Shown piece by piece: positions 46,572 to 55,234 of a DNA stretch of 64,000 nt. How positions within the stretch are numbered: position 1 is the stretch's first letter; the number at the start of each line of letters is the position of its first letter. Under the pieces are notes generated by a model, which did not search any database, had not been told where the DNA came from, and saw nothing but the letters and a program-made list of their open reading frames with translations. Source of the DNA: Lysobacter luteus (GTDB lineage: Bacteria > Pseudomonadota > Gammaproteobacteria > Xanthomonadales > Xanthomonadaceae). The DNA lies in the NCBI RefSeq assembly GCF_907164845.1, contig NZ_OU015430.1, positions 858,001 through 922,000 of the forward strand, given 5' to 3'. The translations under genes and the position numbers were made by a program.

Positions 46572-47171
46572 CTAGCGCGCCGGAGCGGTTCCGGGTGGAT
46601 CGACGTCGGCGGTGCGCAGACGTGGAAGCGGGTCGAGCGCACCACCGTCGGCGTAGATTCCGTAGTGCAGGTGGGGTGGGGTGCCCCGGGCGTTGCCGGT
46701 GTCGCCGACATAGCCCAACACGTCGCCCGGCAGCACCACGTCACCGACGGCGAGGCCCTCGCGCCAGTTGTCCAGGTGGGCGTAGTAGTGGCGTTCCAAC
46801 GCGGGCCCCAGCACCCACACCTGGCGCCCGCCCAGCCCGCTTTCGCGTATGGCGCTGACCACGCCGCGGGTTGTGCTGCCAACCGGCGTGCCGCGTGCGG
46901 CGAAGATGTCGAGTCCTTCATGCGTCCGGTCGGTACCCCGGGCCGCGCCCCATGTGTCCGCGATGTCGTCCACCTCGACGCCGGCCACCGGCACGGGCAG
47001 GGAGCGTGGCGGCGGCATGCGTCGGATCTCCCAGGCCATCCGCACCGATGCCATGAAAGGTTGCTGCCATGCCCACCAGCCCGCGACGGCGAACGCGGCC
47101 AGCAGACCCAGCGTCGCCAGCAGCCGACGGGCGGCGGGAGCGTAGTCGCGGCGCTCGTTCGCAGGATCCAT
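46572..47171 (-). CDS. M23 family metallopeptidase
   Basis: A 199-aa membrane-anchored endopeptidase-like protein. A single N-terminal helix (about 17-36: LLATLGLLAAFAVAGWWAW) precedes the LytM/M23 domain: HEGLDIF (His and Asp ligands), then YYAHLDN and HLHYGIY (HxH). All zinc ligands appear intact, so it should be active on peptidoglycan cross-links; relatives lacking them are only regulatory. There is no LysM or SPOR domain. The start ATG 47171 begins MDPANERRDY. It is divergent from the CHRD gene. Confidence 0.88.
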   Translation of the reverse strand: MDPANERRDYAPAARRLLATLGLLAAFAVAGWWAWQQPFMASVRMAWEIRRMPPPRSLPVPVAGVEVDDIADTWGAARGTDRTHEGLDIFAARGTPVGSTTRGVVSAIRESGLGGRQVWVLGPALERHYYAHLDNWREGLAVGDVVLPGDVLGYVGDTGNARGTPPHLHYGIYADGGALDPLPRLRTADVDPPGTAPAR

Positions 47172-47270
47172 CGCCGCAGCCTGACACGGGCCCCGGCACG
47201 TTCGCGTCAAGCAGGCGGCACGGAAAGCGAGTCGGCTTCACGCGGGTTTGCCGCGCGACGCGGCCTATTG

Positions 47271-47285
47271 GCAGGCATTGCCTGC
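47271..47285. repeat. Short perfect palindrome upstream of CHRD gene
   Basis: GCAGGCA-T-TGCCTGC forms a 7-1-7 inverted repeat ending 15 bp before the CHRD gene start. It could be an operator or a small mRNA hairpin; there is no further evidence. Confidence 0.4.
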
Positions 47286-47300
47286 TCCGGAGTCGAATCC

Positions 47301-47795
47301 ATGATCCGTCGAACCCTGCACCGCGCGCTGCTGCTTGGCCTGTTGGCGTTGCCGATCGTGCCTGCCGCGGCAGCGGACCTGTTGTTGCGCGGCGAGTTCA
47401 GCGGCGCCCGCGTGGTCTCGGCCACCGAATCGGATGCCACCGGCGAGGCCAGCGCGGTGCTGGCCGACGACAACGACCTGCTGGTCGACCTGGTCTATGC
47501 AGGATTGGCCAACGGGGCGACCGGCGCCTACCTGCACCGCGGCGCGGCGAACGAGAATGGCGACCGCGTCGCGGACCTGGGCATTCCGGCCGATACCACC
47601 GCCGGCCAGTTGCGCCAGGTTGAAATTGCGCTCGGGCCCGAGGATGCGGAACGGGTGCGTGCCGGCGAGTCGTACATCGTCATCACCACGCTGGCGTATC
47701 CCGATGGTGCGATTCGTGCGCAACTCGTCCCGCAGCCGATCCGGCTGCAGGACGTGGACGACCAGCCGCCCGAGCTGGAGGAAGAGGAGGGCTGA
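47301..47795 (+). CDS. CHRD domain-containing secreted protein
   Basis: A 164-aa exported protein. The signal peptide is LLLGLLALPIVPAAAA, cleaved near residue 24. The CHRD domain (about 28-145) shows GEFSGARVVSATESDATGEASA, AYLHRGAANENG and the YPDGAIRAQLV end. CHRD domains, first seen in animal Chordin, occur in bacterial secreted proteins of unknown role. The acidic tail (VDDQPPELEEEEG) is a low-complexity extension. It is convergent with the EF-G-like gene, with a five-base gap. Confidence 0.88.
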   Translation: MIRRTLHRALLLGLLALPIVPAAAADLLLRGEFSGARVVSATESDATGEASAVLADDNDLLVDLVYAGLANGATGAYLHRGAANENGDRVADLGIPADTTAGQLRQVEIALGPEDAERVRAGESYIVITTLAYPDGAIRAQLVPQPIRLQDVDDQPPELEEEEG

Positions 47796-47800
47796 CCCGG

Positions 47801-49855
47801 TCAGTCCTCGTCGTGCCGGGGCTGGTAGGCGGCAACCAGCTTCTGCTGCACCTGCGGCGGCACCGGTTCGTAGTGGCTGAAGTCCAGCGAGTAGCGGCCG
47901 CGACCGGCGGTCACCGACTTGAGCTCGGCCGCGTAGCCCTCCAGTTCCGACAGCGGCACCTGTGCCTTGACCACGATCTCGCCACGCACGGTGTCGGTCC
48001 CGTTGATGCGCGCGCGCTTTGACGCGAGCCCGCCACTGATGTCGCCCATGTGCTGCTCGGGCGCACTGACCTCCAGGTCGACGATGGGCTCGAGCACCTG
48101 CGGGCGCGCCCTGGCCACGGCGTCGAGGAATGCCTTCTTGCCGGCCGCGACGAACGCCACCTCCTTGCTGTCGACCGGGTGGTGCTTGCCGTCGTGCACC
48201 ACCACGCGCACGTCCTGGATCGGGTAGCCGGCCAGCGCGCCGCTGCCCAGCACCTGTTGCACGCCCTTCTCGACCGCCGGCAGGAATTGGCCCGGGATGG
48301 TGCCGCCCTTGACCGCGTCGACGAACTCGAACCCGCTGCCGCGCGGCAGCGGTTCCACCCGCAGGAACACCTCGCCGAACTGGCCCGCGCCGCCGGTCTG
48401 CTTCTTGTGGCGGTGGTGGCCCTCAGCGGCTGCACTGACGGTTTCGCGATACGCGATCCGCGGCGGGCGCGACTCGACCTCGACGCCGTACTTGTCCTTC
48501 AGCCGGTCCAGGTTGACCCGCAAATGCAGGTCCGAGAGACCGTGCACGACCGTCTCGTTGGTCTCGGCCTCGTGCTCGACCACGAAGCACGGGTCCTCCT
48601 CGGACAGCTTGTGCAATGCCGTCGCCAGCTTCTGCTCCTGGCCCTTGCTGGCCGCCTCGATGGCGAGCCCGAACATCGGCCGGGGGAACTCCAGCGGCGA
48701 CAGGTGGATCTGGTCCGCATCGAAGCTGTCGTGCAGCACCGCGTCGAAGTGCAGCTCATCCACCTTGGCCACGGCCGCGATGTCACCCGGCACCGCCCGG
48801 TCGATTTCGATGTGGTCCTTGCCCTTTAACTTGAACAGGTGGCCGACCTTGAACGGCTTCTTGCCGTCGTCGACATAGAGCTGACTGTCGCGGCGCACGG
48901 TGCCCTGGTAGACGCGGAAGACCCCGAGCTTGCCGACGAAGGGGTCGTTGACGATCTTGAACACGTCGGCGATGACGTGCGCCGACGGGTCGGGCACGGC
49001 TTCGATGCGCTCGCGCGTGGCGCCTTTCTCGAAGGGCGGCGGGTTGGCCTCGGCCGGGTTCGGGAACCATTGTGCGGCGACGTCGAGCAGTTCCGAGATG
49101 CCGACCCCGGTGCGCGCCGAGCAGAACAGCACCGGCACCAGGTGGCCCTCGCGCAGGCACTGTTCGAATGCCTCATGCAGCTGCTCGCCCGACAGGCCTT
49201 CCTCGCCGAGGTCGAGGTAGCGCTCCATCACCTTCTCGTTGATCTCCACCACCTGGTCGATGATCCTGCGATGCCAGTCGGCGACCGGGCCGAGGTCGCT
49301 GTCGCCGTCGGGGCTGGAGAGGCAGTCGACCACTTTCGAACCGCCGCCGGCCGGCAGGTTCAGTGGCAGGCACTCGGGGCCGAACGCCTCGCGCAATTCT
49401 TCGAGCACGCGTGCCAGGTCGGCTCCATCCTGGTCGATCTTGTTGACCACCACGACGCGGCAGAGGCCGCGCGAGCGGGCGCGCGCCATCATCCGCCGCG
49501 CGCCGTAGTCGACGCCGCTGGCGGCATCGATCACGACCGCGACGGTCTCAACGGCCGCCAGCGCCGACAGCGCGGGTCCGCGGAAGTCCGGATAGCCGGG
49601 GGTGTCGATCAGGTTGATGTGCACCGCCCGGCCGGGTCCGGTGTCGTGGTCGATGCTCGCCACGGCGATGTCGAGCGAATGGCCGCGCTGTTTCTCGATC
49701 GGGTCGTGGTCCGACAGCGTGTTGCCGCGCTCGACCGTGCCTGCCGTCTGGATGGTGCCGCCGGCGTGCAGCAGGGCTTCGAACAGGGTGGTCTTGCCGG
49801 CGGCGGGGTGGCCTGCGAGGGCCACGTTCCGGATGTCTTGCGTGGTGTAGGACAT
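47801..49855 (-). CDS. Elongation factor G-like GTPase (divergent paralog)
   Basis: A 684-aa EF-G superfamily protein. G1 is GHPAAGKT at 15-22, G3 is DTPGYPDF at 84-91 and G4 is NKID at 138-141. In G3 the catalytic His of EF-G (DTPGH) is replaced by Tyr88, and G1 lacks the Asp of the usual GHIDAGKT. The switch I segment (RGHSLDIAVAS, about 58-68) also departs from RGITI. Domains II to V are full length, ending YEPVPPQVQQKLV. This matches the EF-G2/FusA2 group rather than the housekeeping translocase, whose gene usually sits in the str operon. Function unsettled. It starts at 49855 with an AGGGAGAAG site. Confidence 0.88.
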   Translation of the reverse strand: MSYTTQDIRNVALAGHPAAGKTTLFEALLHAGGTIQTAGTVERGNTLSDHDPIEKQRGHSLDIAVASIDHDTGPGRAVHINLIDTPGYPDFRGPALSALAAVETVAVVIDAASGVDYGARRMMARARSRGLCRVVVVNKIDQDGADLARVLEELREAFGPECLPLNLPAGGGSKVVDCLSSPDGDSDLGPVADWHRRIIDQVVEINEKVMERYLDLGEEGLSGEQLHEAFEQCLREGHLVPVLFCSARTGVGISELLDVAAQWFPNPAEANPPPFEKGATRERIEAVPDPSAHVIADVFKIVNDPFVGKLGVFRVYQGTVRRDSQLYVDDGKKPFKVGHLFKLKGKDHIEIDRAVPGDIAAVAKVDELHFDAVLHDSFDADQIHLSPLEFPRPMFGLAIEAASKGQEQKLATALHKLSEEDPCFVVEHEAETNETVVHGLSDLHLRVNLDRLKDKYGVEVESRPPRIAYRETVSAAAEGHHRHKKQTGGAGQFGEVFLRVEPLPRGSGFEFVDAVKGGTIPGQFLPAVEKGVQQVLGSGALAGYPIQDVRVVVHDGKHHPVDSKEVAFVAAGKKAFLDAVARARPQVLEPIVDLEVSAPEQHMGDISGGLASKRARINGTDTVRGEIVVKAQVPLSELEGYAAELKSVTAGRGRYSLDFSHYEPVPPQVQQKLVAAYQPRHDED

Positions 49856-50095
49856 GAGCGGACTTCTCCCTTGGCTGGGATCGAAGGCCGTCATGGCTGT
49901 CCGCGCTGCGCGCCGGGCGTGGTGCGCTCGGCGGGCGGTCATGGCGGGAGGCCGGCGCGGGAACGCCGGAAGGCAAGCCTCGCGCTGCTGACCGGGCGAG
50001 TCAAGCGCGCCACCGGTGGGCGCTCGCACCCACCTGCATGCCCCGGTAACACTCGCGTCGCTACCGTGGCGTTCCACGTATGGAAGGAGCACGCC

Positions 50096-50530
50096 ATGGG
50101 TATTTCGCGCCACGCCACCGCGCACTGGGAGGGCGACCTCAAGACCGGCAAGGGTCGGCTGAGCACGCCCGACAGCGGGTTGATGCAGGACACCCGCTAT
50201 GCATTTTCCAGCCGCTTCGGCGACGAGAAGGGCACCAACCCGGAGGAGCTCATTGCCGCAGCGCATGCCGGTTGTTTCACGATGGCCCTGTCGGCCAAGC
50301 TGGCCGAGGCGGGCCACCCCCCGGCCCGGTTGGACACCCGCGCCGACGTCGACCTGTCGATGGAGGACGGGCCCGCACTTTCCCGCATCCGGCTCAAGCT
50401 GGACGCCGAAGTCCCCGGCATCGACGAGGCGCGGTTCCAGGAGATCGCCAACGACGCCAAGGAGAACTGCCCGGTATCGAAGGCGCTGAGCGCGGTGCCG
50501 ATCACGCTGGAGGCGAAGCTCAAGCGCTGA
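50096..50530 (+). CDS. OsmC family peroxiredoxin
   Basis: A 144-aa OsmC-type thiol peroxidase for organic hydroperoxides. The catalytic pair is Cys60 (AAAHAGCFTMAL) and Cys125 (ENCPVSKAL), with NPEELIAAAHAGC as signature. The start MGISRHATAHWEGDLK matches OsmC rather than Ohr. An AAGGAG site lies 7 bases upstream. It is a single-gene unit; OsmC homologs are usually induced by osmotic or stationary-phase stress. Confidence 0.93.
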   Translation: MGISRHATAHWEGDLKTGKGRLSTPDSGLMQDTRYAFSSRFGDEKGTNPEELIAAAHAGCFTMALSAKLAEAGHPPARLDTRADVDLSMEDGPALSRIRLKLDAEVPGIDEARFQEIANDAKENCPVSKALSAVPITLEAKLKR

Positions 50531-50602
50531 TGCCCGGCCAGCGACGCACTTGCTGAACCGTTTCACTTGTTGCTAACAAAATTCAGCCACCGTTGCCCGC
50601 AG

Positions 50603-50633
50603 CCGACCGAGGATGGGGGCCTCCGTCGGTTTT
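50603..50633 (+). terminator. Probable Rho-independent terminator or leader hairpin
   Basis: A hairpin with 5 bp and 4 bp stems (CCGAC, GAGG with CCTC, GTCGG) broken by one C-C mismatch, a 7-base loop and then TTTT. It is 73 bp past the OsmC stop and 28 bp before the next gene's start, so it may terminate osmC or attenuate the glycine-zipper gene. Confidence 0.5.
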
Positions 50634-50660
50634 CCGATGCTGGCGCGCGCTGGAATACAC

Positions 50661-51377
50661 ATGAAGCGACTGACCACATGGGGCGTCGGCCCCGTCCTCG
50701 CCTTGGCCCTGGTGGCGGCCAGCGGCACGGTTTCGGCCCAGCAAGTCGGTGCCCTGCACGTCCAGCCGTCCACTGGCGGCTACTCCTCGCAGGGTGGCCA
50801 GTACGACTACGCGCGGGTGGTGCGGGTTGACCCGGTGATCGACTCGGGCCGCTACGGTTCGAACGACTACGCGTCCGGTGACCGTCGCTGCTACCAGCGG
50901 CAGGACCATGCGCGCGGCAGCGTGTACGACGGTGGCTACCGCGACGGCTACGGCCGCGACGACTACTACCGCGGCAACGACGGTTACGACCGCTACGGCA
51001 ACGGCGGCAGCCAGATCGGCGGCACCATCGCCACGGTCATCGGCGGCGTGGTCGGCGCTGTCATCGGCAGCCAGGTGGGTGGCGGCAGTGCCCGCTACGC
51101 CACCTCGGCCATCGGCTCGATGGTCGGCGGTGTGGCTGGCCGGCAGATCTACGAGCAGAGCCAGCGGCAGCGCGACTACGCCGGCACCGTCACGGTGTGC
51201 GATCCGGTGCCGGTCGGCGACGATCGTTATGCGCGGGCCGGCAACATCCGCACCGCCGGCCGCGGTGTCACCGAGTACGACGTCACCTACGAATACGCCG
51301 GCCGCGAGTACACCACCCGCACCCAGTACCACCCGGGTGACCGGATCCGCGTACGGGTCGACGTCCGTCCGGAATAA
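50661..51377 (+). CDS. Glycine-zipper 2TM surface-antigen-like protein
   Basis: A 238-aa exported protein. A signal peptide (PVLALALVAASGTVSA) precedes a low-complexity, Tyr/Asp/Arg/Gly-rich stretch (about 75-115, e.g. GYRDGYGRDDYYRGNDGY). The glycine-zipper domain follows (about 117-165, IGGTIATVIGGVVGAVIGSQ), similar to the Rickettsia 17-kDa surface antigen family. The last 75 residues (TVTVCDPVP to RVRVDVRPE) are beta-rich and shared with many proteobacterial relatives. The start at 50661 gives the signal peptide; 16 upstream codons are not used. A strong terminator follows. Confidence 0.85.
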   Translation: MKRLTTWGVGPVLALALVAASGTVSAQQVGALHVQPSTGGYSSQGGQYDYARVVRVDPVIDSGRYGSNDYASGDRRCYQRQDHARGSVYDGGYRDGYGRDDYYRGNDGYDRYGNGGSQIGGTIATVIGGVVGAVIGSQVGGGSARYATSAIGSMVGGVAGRQIYEQSQRQRDYAGTVTVCDPVPVGDDRYARAGNIRTAGRGVTEYDVTYEYAGREYTTRTQYHPGDRIRVRVDVRPE

Positions 51378-51409
51378 GGTTTGACAGGGGAGTCGCGCGA
51401 TTGCGCGCA

Positions 51410-51433
51410 GGGGGCCTCACGGCCCCCTTTTTT
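51410..51433 (+). terminator. Rho-independent terminator
   Basis: Stem GGGGGCC/GGCCCCC with loop TCAC, followed by six Ts. It ends the glycine-zipper gene, and its A-rich mirror is absent, so the minus-strand PhzF gene is not clearly served by it. Confidence 0.9.
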
Positions 51434-51451
51434 GTTGTCCCGGCGGCCGGC

Positions 51452-52336
51452 CTACCAGTCGATCTGGCCGCGTATCACCGGACACACGCGACCGCCGGAC
51501 CAGACCTCGCCGTTGGCATCGACGTGCAGTTGCAGGCGCGCATCCGCGCCGACCTCGCGGCCCTGGCTGGCGACATACCGCCCATCACGCCCCGGCAGCG
51601 CATCGTTGTGCGTCAGCCATGCGGCGATCACCGCATTGGCGGCGCCCGACGCGGCATCCTCGAACGGACCGCTGGCACCGACGAACGCGCGCACCACCAG
51701 GTCGTGGCCCGCGTCGGCCTCCGACCGCGCGAAGGCGCACACGCCCATGCTGCCGGTGGACTTCGCCAGCGCGGCGATGGCGTCCCAGTCCGGCGCCGCG
51801 CCACGCAACGCGGCTTCGCTCGCGACTTCCACCAGCCACCAGCGCCGGCCGCCGTCCAGCAATGCCGGTGGCAACGCGCCCGGCAGGAACCCCGCGAGTG
51901 CCCCGGCCAGTCGCACGTCATCGCGCGTGGCGGTTTCCACCACCCGGGCGCGGGGCGTGCGCACGGCAATCACGCAGGGCTCCTCAGCCCCCGCTTTTTC
52001 GACCGACAGCGGCAGAACGCCCGCCACGCCCTCCTGCAGCAGGATTCCGTCGATCGGTCGGGCCAGCCCGGCATCCAGGACCGCAAACGCGGTCCCGACG
52101 CTGGGGTGCCCGGCAAACGGCACTTCGCGATGGGGGCTGAACATGCGCACCCGGTAGCCCGCGCCTGGCGTGGTCGGCGGGAACACGAAGGTCGTTTCCG
52201 GCAGGCGCGTCCAGCGGGCGATCGACTGCATCGTCGCGTCGTCCAGGCCTTCGGCGTCCAGCACCACCGCGAGCGGATTGCCCGCGCCGGGTCGATCGGC
52301 GAATACGTCCAGTTGCAGGTAGCGGCGCAGGGGCAT
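51452..52336 (-). CDS. PhzF family protein (isomerase-like)
   Basis: A 294-aa protein of the PhzF/DapF-like fold with two similar halves. The general acid/base Glu47 lies in RLPETTFVF, the AGHPSVGTA motif marks the first half and FEDAASGAANAV the second. PhzF in phenazine producers isomerises an intermediate, but most homologs (as here, with no phenazine genes) are uncharacterised housekeeping isomerases. It starts MPLRRYLQLDVFADRPGAGN. Single gene, divergent from lysAC. Confidence 0.9.
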   Translation of the reverse strand: MPLRRYLQLDVFADRPGAGNPLAVVLDAEGLDDATMQSIARWTRLPETTFVFPPTTPGAGYRVRMFSPHREVPFAGHPSVGTAFAVLDAGLARPIDGILLQEGVAGVLPLSVEKAGAEEPCVIAVRTPRARVVETATRDDVRLAGALAGFLPGALPPALLDGGRRWWLVEVASEAALRGAAPDWDAIAALAKSTGSMGVCAFARSEADAGHDLVVRAFVGASGPFEDAASGAANAVIAAWLTHNDALPGRDGRYVASQGREVGADARLQLHVDANGEVWSGGRVCPVIRGQIDW

Positions 52337-52633
52337 CGGGGGGTGTCGTCTGAAAGGCGGGGAGTGCCGGAGGACCGGCGGCCGCGATGGAGTACGCGGC
52401 GGACAGGCCGGTGGCTAGGGGATCGGGTGCTGCCCTAGAATCGCGGCTTCGCGAACGGGCGAACGGTCGGCGGGACGCATTCTAGGCGGTTTGCGACGGC
52501 TTGGCCGCTCCTGCACCGCACGGGCTTGGCTGCGTGCGCGGGCCGCGCGTGACAGCGAGGACTCGGGCACGATGGGCGCTTCGTGCCGGGTCCTGCAAGG
52601 GATGCCCGCAACCCCGTAAATCCAGAGGCGGAC

Positions 52634-55234
52634 GTGGTGACGCAAGCGCAACGTTGGGTAGTGCTCAAGTTCGGTGGCACCTCGGTGTCGCGGCGCAATC
52701 GCTGGGACACCATCGGGCGCATCGCCGCGGGCCGCATGTCCGACGGGGACGTGCGCGTGCTGGTGGTGGTATCGGCCCTGTCGGGCGTTACCAACGAGTT
52801 GCTGGCGATCGCCAATGGCGACGATGTGCCCGGCCGGCTGGCGGGATTGATCGAGCGTCACCGGGGCTTCTGCGTCGAGCTCGGGCTCGACCCCGATGCC
52901 ATGCTTGGCGAGCGCTTGGCTGCGCTGGAAGCCCTGGGCACGGACGCGCGCGCCGCGGGCCGGCCACTGGCCTGGCAGGCCGACGTGCTCGCCCAGGGCG
53001 AGCTGATGTCGTCGACCATCGGTGCGGCCTACCTGCGCTCGCAGGGCCACGATTTCGGGTGGTGCGACGCGCGCGACTGGCTTGATGCGATCGCGCTGCC
53101 GAACCAGAGCGAATGGGCCTCGCGCTTGGCGGTCAACTGCCGGCGTGACGCCGACGCCGGGTTCGGGACGCGGTTTGCCGCGCAACCGGCGCGCATGCTG
53201 CTCAGTCAGGGGTTCATCGCCCGCCACGCGGACGGCGGCACCGCCGTGCTCGGGCGGGGCGGTTCCGACACGTCGGCGGCGTGCTTCGGCGCGCTGCTGG
53301 GTGCCGAGCGCGTCGAGATCTGGACGGACGTGCCCGGCATGTTCAGCGCCAACCCGCGCGAGGTGCCCGACGCCCGCCTGCTCGCCCGGCTCGACTACGC
53401 CGAGGCGCAGGAAATCGCCACCACCGGTGCCAAGGTGCTGCACCCGCGTTCGATCGCGCCGTGCCGCGACGCCGGCGTGCCGATGGCGATCCTCGACACC
53501 GAGCGGCCCGAGCTGCCCGGCACCCGGATCGACGCCAGCGCGGCGACCGTGCCCGGCGTCAAGGCAATCAGCCGGCGCGACGGCGTGGTCCTGGTGTCGA
53601 TGGAAAGCATCGGCATGTGGCAACAGGTGGGCTTCCTTGCCGATATCTTCGAGCGCTTCCGCCGCCACGGGCTCTCGGTCGACCTGATCGGCTCGTCGGA
53701 GACCAACGTCACCATCTCGCTGGACCCGAGCGAGAACCTGGTCACCAGCAACGTGCTCGAGGCCCTGGCGGCCGACCTGGCCGAGGTCTGCCGGGTCAAG
53801 GTGATCGCGCCGTGTACCGCGATCACCCTGGTCGGGCGCGGCATGCGGTCGCTGTTGCACAAGCTGTCCGATGTCTGGGCGACGTTCGGGCAGGAGCGCG
53901 TGCACCTGATTTCGCAGTCCTCCAACGACCTCAACCTGACGTTCGTCGTCGACGAGGCCGATGCCGAAGGCCTGCTGCCGCAATTGCACGCCGAACTGAT
54001 CCGCAGTGGCGCGATGCCGGTGCGCGCGGCCGGTGTGTTCGGCCCGAGCTGGCGCGACCTGGCGGTCGGGCGGCCGCAGCGCCCCGCGTCGTGGTGGGTG
54101 GGCCGGCGCGACCAGTTGCTGGCGCGCGCCGCCGTCGGCACACCGCGCTACGTCTATGACCTGGCCACCGTGCGGGATCACGCACGGATGCTGACCGGCA
54201 CCGCGGCGGTCGACCAGTGCTTCTTCGCGATCAAGGCCAACCCGCACCCGGCGATCCTGCGCGCGATCGCCGCCGAGGGCTTCGGGCTGGAGTGCGTATC
54301 GCTGGGCGAGATCGAGCACGTGTTCGCGCACGTGCCGGGGCTTTCTCCGCGCAACGTGCTGTTCACCCCGAGCTTTGCGCCGCGCCGCGAGTACGAGGCG
54401 GCGTTCGACCACGGCGTCACCGTCACCATCGACAACATCGAGGCGCTGCGCCGCTGGCCGGAGGTCTTCCGCGGCCGCACCGCGTGGCTACGCCTGGACC
54501 TCGGCCACGGCGAGGGCCACCACGCCAAGGTCAAGACCGGTGGCGTCGCGGCCAAGTTCGGCCTGCCGCTGGCGAAAGTCGACGCGTTCCTCGATGCGGC
54601 CCGCGACATCGACCTGCGCATCAGCGGCCTGCATGCGCACCTTGGCAGCGGCATCGACGACGCCGGCCACTGGCACGGCGTCTACGCGCACCTGGCGGGG
54701 CTGGCCGACATGATCGGGACAGTGGAGACGATCGACATCGGCGGTGGCCTGCCGGTGCCGTACGCGCCCGAGTCGCCGCTGTTCGACGTCGCGCTGTGGC
54801 GGGCAGGGCTCGACGAGATCAAGGCGAGCTACCCGCGCTACCGCCTGGTGGTCGAGCCGGGGCGCTACCTGGTTGCCGAAGCGGGCGTGCTGTTGCTGTC
54901 GGTCACGCAGGTGGTCGAGAAGGACGGCGTGCGCCGCGTCGGTGCGGACGCCGGTATGAATGCCCTGATGCGGCCGTCGGTCTACGACGCCTACCACGGC
55001 ATCCACAACCTCGACCGGCTGGATGACACGGAGCTCACGGAGTTCGACGTGGTCGGCCCGATCTGCGAGAGCGGCGACGTACTTGGCCACGGGCGCCCGC
55101 TGCCGGCCGCCACCGCCGAAGGCGACGTGTTGCTGGTCGCCGACACGGGTGCATACGGCATGGTCATGGCCAACACCTACAACCTGCGGGCGCTGCCGGC
55201 AGAGGACATCCTTGATGAAGGCGGCATCGAATGA
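52634..55234 (+). CDS. Bifunctional aspartate kinase / diaminopimelate decarboxylase
   Basis: A fusion of LysC and LysA, 866 aa. The aspartate kinase (residues about 1-470) has LKFGGTSVS at 11-19, GRGGSDTSA, and two regulatory ACT domains (about 315-460). The PLP-dependent decarboxylase (about 490-866) carries Lys534 (FAIKANPHP) and the substrate-binding GGLPVPYAP, EPGRYLVAEAG and ICESGDVLG segments. It joins the first and last steps of lysine synthesis in one chain. GTG at 52634 with AGAGG upstream is the most plausible start; GTGs at 52637 and 52583 are alternatives. It is followed by murL with a four-base overlap. No lysine riboswitch was recognised in the 297-bp upstream gap. Confidence 0.95.
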   Translation: MVTQAQRWVVLKFGGTSVSRRNRWDTIGRIAAGRMSDGDVRVLVVVSALSGVTNELLAIANGDDVPGRLAGLIERHRGFCVELGLDPDAMLGERLAALEALGTDARAAGRPLAWQADVLAQGELMSSTIGAAYLRSQGHDFGWCDARDWLDAIALPNQSEWASRLAVNCRRDADAGFGTRFAAQPARMLLSQGFIARHADGGTAVLGRGGSDTSAACFGALLGAERVEIWTDVPGMFSANPREVPDARLLARLDYAEAQEIATTGAKVLHPRSIAPCRDAGVPMAILDTERPELPGTRIDASAATVPGVKAISRRDGVVLVSMESIGMWQQVGFLADIFERFRRHGLSVDLIGSSETNVTISLDPSENLVTSNVLEALAADLAEVCRVKVIAPCTAITLVGRGMRSLLHKLSDVWATFGQERVHLISQSSNDLNLTFVVDEADAEGLLPQLHAELIRSGAMPVRAAGVFGPSWRDLAVGRPQRPASWWVGRRDQLLARAAVGTPRYVYDLATVRDHARMLTGTAAVDQCFFAIKANPHPAILRAIAAEGFGLECVSLGEIEHVFAHVPGLSPRNVLFTPSFAPRREYEAAFDHGVTVTIDNIEALRRWPEVFRGRTAWLRLDLGHGEGHHAKVKTGGVAAKFGLPLAKVDAFLDAARDIDLRISGLHAHLGSGIDDAGHWHGVYAHLAGLADMIGTVETIDIGGGLPVPYAPESPLFDVALWRAGLDEIKASYPRYRLVVEPGRYLVAEAGVLLLSVTQVVEKDGVRRVGADAGMNALMRPSVYDAYHGIHNLDRLDDTELTEFDVVGPICESGDVLGHGRPLPAATAEGDVLLVADTGAYGMVMANTYNLRALPAEDILDEGGIE

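Noticed and set aside
52337-52633. Lysine riboswitch or leader peptide before lysAC
   Set aside because: No L-box core could be recognised, and the only short leader ORF (52570-52617) contains no lysine codon.
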